Below, in pieces: positions 61,016 to 64,000 of a stretch of 64,000 nucleotides of DNA (positions are counted from its first letter, which is position 1; each line of letters starts with the position of its first letter). The notes below the pieces were generated by a model. It saw nothing but the letters and a program-made list of their open reading frames with translations. It ran no database searches and was not told where the DNA came from. Origin of the DNA: Anaerolineae bacterium. Its GTDB lineage: Bacteria > Chloroflexota > Anaerolineae > Aggregatilineales > Phototrophicaceae. Location of the stretch: the NCBI GenBank assembly GCA_022841825.1, contig JALHQT010000003.1, positions 62,001 through 126,000 of the forward strand, given 5' to 3'. Made by a program: the position numbers and the translations under genes.

Positions 61016-62416
61016 TTAGTCCATCGCCCCTGCCAGGATCTTCGCCGTGTCGCGCGTGTCTTCGACCTGGTGCGCTTCTTTGAACTGCCGCACGTTGATC
61101 TGAGACAGGGCATAGAGCGCGACCAGCAAGCCGAGCGCGCCGATGGCGAACGCCACGCCGTAGCCGACGGTGTAGGAGCCGCCGAACTGCACGCCGAGAT
61201 CGCGCAAAATGCCGCCGCCCGCCACGCCGCCGCCGCGTGAGAACGTCACGACCAGCGTCCAAAAACCGAGGAACGTCCCCGCCTTGCCGAAAGGACTCAT
61301 GTCCATCATCAAGCCAAGCGTGCCGACGTTCCAGATGCCCAAGCCGATGCCGAGCAGGATCAGCGCGGGCGTGACCAGCGGGCGGATTTCCGCGAAGGAT
61401 GAGAAGGCGAGCAGCGCGAAAGTGGCGACGAGGATGCCGACGCCCAGGTAATTCATGGCAGTGTTGGTCAGCCATTTGACGCGGCGCGAGAGGACGAGGA
61501 AGACGACGGTGCCGAGGATCGCCATGCTGCCCCAGTAGGCGGCGAAGCGCGAGGTCGTGCTGGCGGGCATGCCGAAAACATCGGCTGCGAAGGGTTCGAG
61601 GATCAAATCCTGCGTGAAGGCGAACAGCATCGACAGCGCCAGATACCAGAAGAAGTAGCGCGTCTGACGGTTTCCCCATGCCAGCTTGAGGTCATCCCTC
61701 AGGGATGACGGTTGTTCGCGGTCCTCCTGGCGGCTGCCAACCGTCGCGTTGCGCCGCTCCTCACCCAGCACCGAGAAGAACCACAGGCTGCCCATCACCA
61801 GCGCGCCGATCAGGAAGAGGTTGAAAATCGTCTCTGGTGTGAACTTGAGCGTGCCTGCCATGCCTTCGGGATGCGCATCGCTGCTGGGCAGCAGCAAGCC
61901 GAAAAAGATGCCGCCGACCGTGAAGCCGAGCAGCAGGAACGTCCAGACGATGCCGACGGCGCGCCCGCGCTGGTGTTCCGGCGCGCGGTCGTAGATCAGC
62001 GCCAGGAAGGTGCTGCCGGAAAACGCATAGCCGAGGCTGAACGCCAGCAGAGCCAGGCTGATGACTGCCCATGCCGCGAAGTCCGCCGGGTTGCCGCGCG
62101 CCAGATGCGCCGTGATCGCGCCCAGGACGACGATGCTGACCGCCATCACCCCGCGTCCCAGCCAGATCCAGAACAGCCGCCGAAAGCCGCCAATGGCGCG
62201 CCGGTCGGACATGCGCCCCGCCCAGACGCCGAGTGGCGCGAGGAAGTAGCGCAGGGCGACCAGCAAGCCGACGGCGGTCGCACTGAAGCCAAGATCGCTG
62301 ATCATGATGCGGTTCCAGACGCCCGTCGTGATGACATCCGCCATCCCGGAGCCGAGATGGAAGAAGCCGATCTTGATGTTGCGGGCGACGCTGAGGTTTG
62401 GTTGGGGGTCAGACAT
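61016..62416 (-). CDS. BCD/PucC-family major facilitator transporter
   Basis: A 466-residue twelve-helix transporter. 'KIGFFHLGSGMADVITTGVWNRIMISDLGFSATAVGLLVALRYFLAPLGVWAGRMSDRR' parallels the N terminus of PucC/LhaA, and 'TQDLILEPFAADVFGMPASTT' in the second half is the strongest BCD-family mark. The founding members deliver bacteriochlorophyll to light-harvesting complexes, but non-phototrophs also carry homologues. No photosynthesis gene is in the window. A perfect inverted repeat (62430-62476) stands just ahead of the start. TTG 62458 is also in frame but would place the operator inside the gene. Confidence 0.8.
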   Translation of the reverse strand: MSDPQPNLSVARNIKIGFFHLGSGMADVITTGVWNRIMISDLGFSATAVGLLVALRYFLAPLGVWAGRMSDRRAIGGFRRLFWIWLGRGVMAVSIVVLGAITAHLARGNPADFAAWAVISLALLAFSLGYAFSGSTFLALIYDRAPEHQRGRAVGIVWTFLLLGFTVGGIFFGLLLPSSDAHPEGMAGTLKFTPETIFNLFLIGALVMGSLWFFSVLGEERRNATVGSRQEDREQPSSLRDDLKLAWGNRQTRYFFWYLALSMLFAFTQDLILEPFAADVFGMPASTTSRFAAYWGSMAILGTVVFLVLSRRVKWLTNTAMNYLGVGILVATFALLAFSSFAEIRPLVTPALILLGIGLGIWNVGTLGLMMDMSPFGKAGTFLGFWTLVVTFSRGGGVAGGGILRDLGVQFGGSYTVGYGVAFAIGALGLLVALYALSQINVRQFKEAHQVEDTRDTAKILAGAMD

Positions 62417-62429
62417 TGTGGAGGATGCT

Positions 62430-62476
62430 CTATAGATTTCTGTAGATTTATCGCTCAATCATACAGAAATCTATAG
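62430..62476 (-). promoter_or_regulatory. operator: perfect 15-base inverted repeat ahead of the BCD transporter
   Basis: CTATAGATTTCTGTA (62430-62444) and TACAGAAATCTATAG (62462-62476) are exact complements across 17 bases. A further AGAAATCTGT follows (62476-62485). The region is AT-rich in a GC-rich context and lies 14 bases ahead of the transporter ATG. It must be a repressor or activator site; the regulator is not identified here. Confidence 0.8.
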
Positions 62477-62527
62477 AAATCTGTCAATGTGGGAAACTGG
62501 CTCTCGTTCCAGATGGGAGCGTTTTCC

Positions 62528-63166
62528 CTATTTCCCATTCACCATCGGCATCTTGCGAATCCACTGCGATTGAGGCTGCGTCGCCTGCTCGACCATGAAC
62601 GCTGCAAGGTCGGCGCGTGTGATCTGCGTGCCGCTCTCCGCGCCCACATAGCCGACGCGGATGCTGCCCGTCTTCGCGCCATCCGTCAGGCGCGGACCTC
62701 GCACGACGATCCAGTCGAGCGGCGTCGTACGCACCAGCGCGATGCTCTCCGCCGAGTCCTTCAGCACATCGCCAGCCGTCACCTTGAGCAGGAAGCCGAA
62801 GATGTGATCGATCAGCTTCGGCTGATCATGCGGGTCACGCACGCCCGCGCCCGTCAGCACGATATACCGTTTGACGCCCGCGCCCAGCAGCGCCTGCGTG
62901 ATGTTGCGCTGCGCCGTCACCAGCAGGTCTTTGGGCGAGCCTTTGACAGGACCGAGCGCGCTGATCGCCGCCTGTGCCCCGGCGACCGCCTGTGCCACCG
63001 ATGCGGCGTCGCTGCTGTCGCCCTGTACGATCTTCAAGCGTTCGTGCGCGTTCACCAGCTTCGCAGGGTCACGCACGAAGGCGGTGACGGTATGCCCCGC
63101 CGCCAACGCTTCATCGATGACCAGACGCCCGGTGCGACCAGACGCGCCGAATACAACCAGGTTCAT
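62528..63166 (-). CDS. NAD(P)-binding oxidoreductase (atypical SDR)
   Basis: A 212-residue Rossmann protein: 'MNLVVFGASGRTGRLVIDEALAAGHTVTAFVRDPAKL' has the cofactor loop GASGRTG, 'LKIVQGDSSDAASVAQAVAGAQAAISALG' follows, and 'IVLTGAGVRDP' replaces the usual catalytic Tyr motif. It fits NAD(P)H-binding proteins of the NmrA/biliverdin reductase B-like group. It is upstream of the BCD transporter on the same strand, but the operator separates them. Substrate unknown. Confidence 0.85.
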   Translation of the reverse strand: MNLVVFGASGRTGRLVIDEALAAGHTVTAFVRDPAKLVNAHERLKIVQGDSSDAASVAQAVAGAQAAISALGPVKGSPKDLLVTAQRNITQALLGAGVKRYIVLTGAGVRDPHDQPKLIDHIFGFLLKVTAGDVLKDSAESIALVRTTPLDWIVVRGPRLTDGAKTGSIRVGYVGAESGTQITRADLAAFMVEQATQPQSQWIRKMPMVNGK

Positions 63167-63204
63167 GGATTGAGTCCTCGCTAACTTATAGATGATTCGA
63201 TTTA

Positions 63205-63382
63205 AGGCTTGTCCGATAGTCCGGAAGATCCTCTCCCGTCCGCCGACCGTTAAAACGGGTCGGCTACAGGACTCAAGCCCACCGAAGGGGGCTGAGGAAA
63301 TGCCGAGTCTTCGGCAGCGCCTTCAGTGCGCCCGACGCGCTTTAGCCGTCGGCGCGGCGGGCGTTGAGTATCGGACAAGCCT
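63205..63382. repeat. 178-bp structured element with 14-base terminal inverted repeats
   Basis: AGGCTTGTCCGATA (63205-63218) and TATCGGACAAGCCT (63369-63382) are exact complements. Inside are further hairpins: GCCGACC...GGTCGGC (63243-63264), AGCCCACCGAAGGGGGCT (about 63276) and TGCCGAGTCTTCGGCA (63301-63316). No open frame of note exists. It resembles a miniature inverted-repeat element or a structured RNA. It lies in the gap ahead of the NAD(P)-binding gene. Confidence 0.7.
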
Positions 63383-63404
63383 ATTTTGGGTGAGGGTTTT
63401 TCGA

Positions 63405-64000
63405 TTACGTTTTCGCGGTCTCCATCGCCGCCACGCGCTCCATCACCTGCTGTAAAACCTGCGGCGGCTGCGCCCCGCTGACGGCATAACGCCCGTTGAA
63501 GACGAACAGCGGCACACCGCTCACGCCGCGCATTGCGCCCTCGCGCGCTTCCGCCTCGACCTCCTCGCGCGCGGCATCGGTGGCGAGCTGCGCGCGCAGC
63601 GCCGCCGCGTCCACGCCCGCGCGTTCCGCTGCCCGCGCGATCACCTCGATGTCGCCTACGTCTTCGCCAAACTCGAAGTAGGCGTCATAGAGCGCATCGA
63701 TCATCGCCGCCCGCCGATCCTCCGGCGTCAGGCGGATGGCGCGGTGTGCCAGCAGGGTGTTGGGTGCCTTCTCGATTCGCTCGAAGTTGAAGGTGATGCC
63801 CGCCGCCGCGCCCATCTGACGCGGCGCGTCGAACCACATCTCCAGGTCGGGGCTGCCGCCGCCTTTGGCGCGCATGTATTGGCGGAAGTCGTAGCCCTCT
63901 GGCGGAATATCGCCATTCAGGAAGAAGGTGCGATAGGTAACGCTGACCGGCTCGCCCTGCCAGCTTTCGAGCGCGTTCGCCAGATGCCGCTTGCCAATCC
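63405..64000 (-). CDS. FrnE-like DsbA-family oxidoreductase, 5' end outside window
   Basis: The C-terminal 198 residues of a thioredoxin-fold protein. The frame is open to the window edge and reads, from the edge, 'IGKRHLANALESW', 'TYRTFFLNGDIPPEGYDFRQYMRAKGG', as in FrnE/2-hydroxychromene-2-carboxylate isomerase-like DsbA proteins, where a CPWC active site would precede 'IGKR'. The C terminus has 'MRGVSGVPLFVFNGRYAVSGAQPP', which contains the cis-Pro loop. The active site lies outside the window. It probably reduces or isomerises disulfides in the cytosol. Confidence 0.85.
   Translation of the reverse strand, partial: IGKRHLANALESWQGEPVSVTYRTFFLNGDIPPEGYDFRQYMRAKGGGSPDLEMWFDAPRQMGAAAGITFNFERIEKAPNTLLAHRAIRLTPEDRRAAMIDALYDAYFEFGEDVGDIEVIARAAERAGVDAAALRAQLATDAAREEVEAEAREGAMRGVSGVPLFVFNGRYAVSGAQPPQVLQQVMERVAAMETAKT

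Overview
The window is GC-rich bacterial chromosome, densely coded on both strands, with no rRNA, tRNA, CRISPR array, prophage or intact insertion sequence that I can recognise. The content fits a member of the Chloroflexota, probably Anaerolineae-like. The reasons are GAF/PAS/TPR-rich sensor kinases, a BTAD-type regulator, secreted proteins with long Thr/Pro- or Ala/Gln/Thr-rich low-complexity tails, a short primary sigma factor lacking region 1.1, and many intergenic palindromic repeats. This is an inference from protein style; no marker in the window proves it.

Layout. 1-7.8 kb: the end of a GT87-like membrane glycosyltransferase, a DUF1349 protein, then a three-gene run (PHP-domain protein, oversized zinc-type dehydrogenase, SrlD-like sorbitol-6-phosphate dehydrogenase) that looks like polyol-phosphate catabolism, and a TPR/SLT lipoprotein. 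7.9-13.6 kb: a membrane PAS kinase and a UgpAEB-like sugar or glycerophosphodiester importer without its ATPase. 13.7-26.3 kb: single genes (2H phosphoesterase, DUF4139, phosphoribosyltransferase, Usp-like, P5C dehydrogenase), a 1098-residue GAF kinase, a BTAD regulator, an LLM flavoprotein and a TIR-domain protein. 26.4-36.8 kb: a housekeeping stretch (yceD, primary sigma factor, prs, gatC, ssb) interleaved with a NERD protein, two receiver-only regulators plus a kinase, an OFA transporter and a nitrilase-family hydrolase. 36.9-50.7 kb: two DUF4058 proteins, a PfkB kinase, a small secreted peptide, a TPR kinase, a methyltransferase, a RodZ-like protein, rplI, an SDR, GDPD, an esterase, a PadR regulator with its target NmrA-like gene, and ychF. 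50.7-54.3 kb: a decayed sugar ABC locus (two internally deleted genes around an intact LacI repressor) followed by mmsA. 54.4-64 kb: a HEAT/VWA/holin-like/CsaA operon, a GH1 glycosidase, a membrane protein, a PucC/BCD-family transporter behind a strong palindromic operator, an NAD(P)-binding protein and a truncated FrnE-like DsbA protein.

The genes suggest a heterotroph living on sugars, polyols and amino acids, with heavy one- and two-component sensing. Intergenic DNA carries at least three families of palindromic repeats, one 178-bp element with terminal inverted repeats, and several clear operators. The most promising lead for undescribed biology is the PHP/dehydrogenase/SrlD-like cluster. 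The TIR protein, the structured repeat element and the collapsed ABC locus come next.
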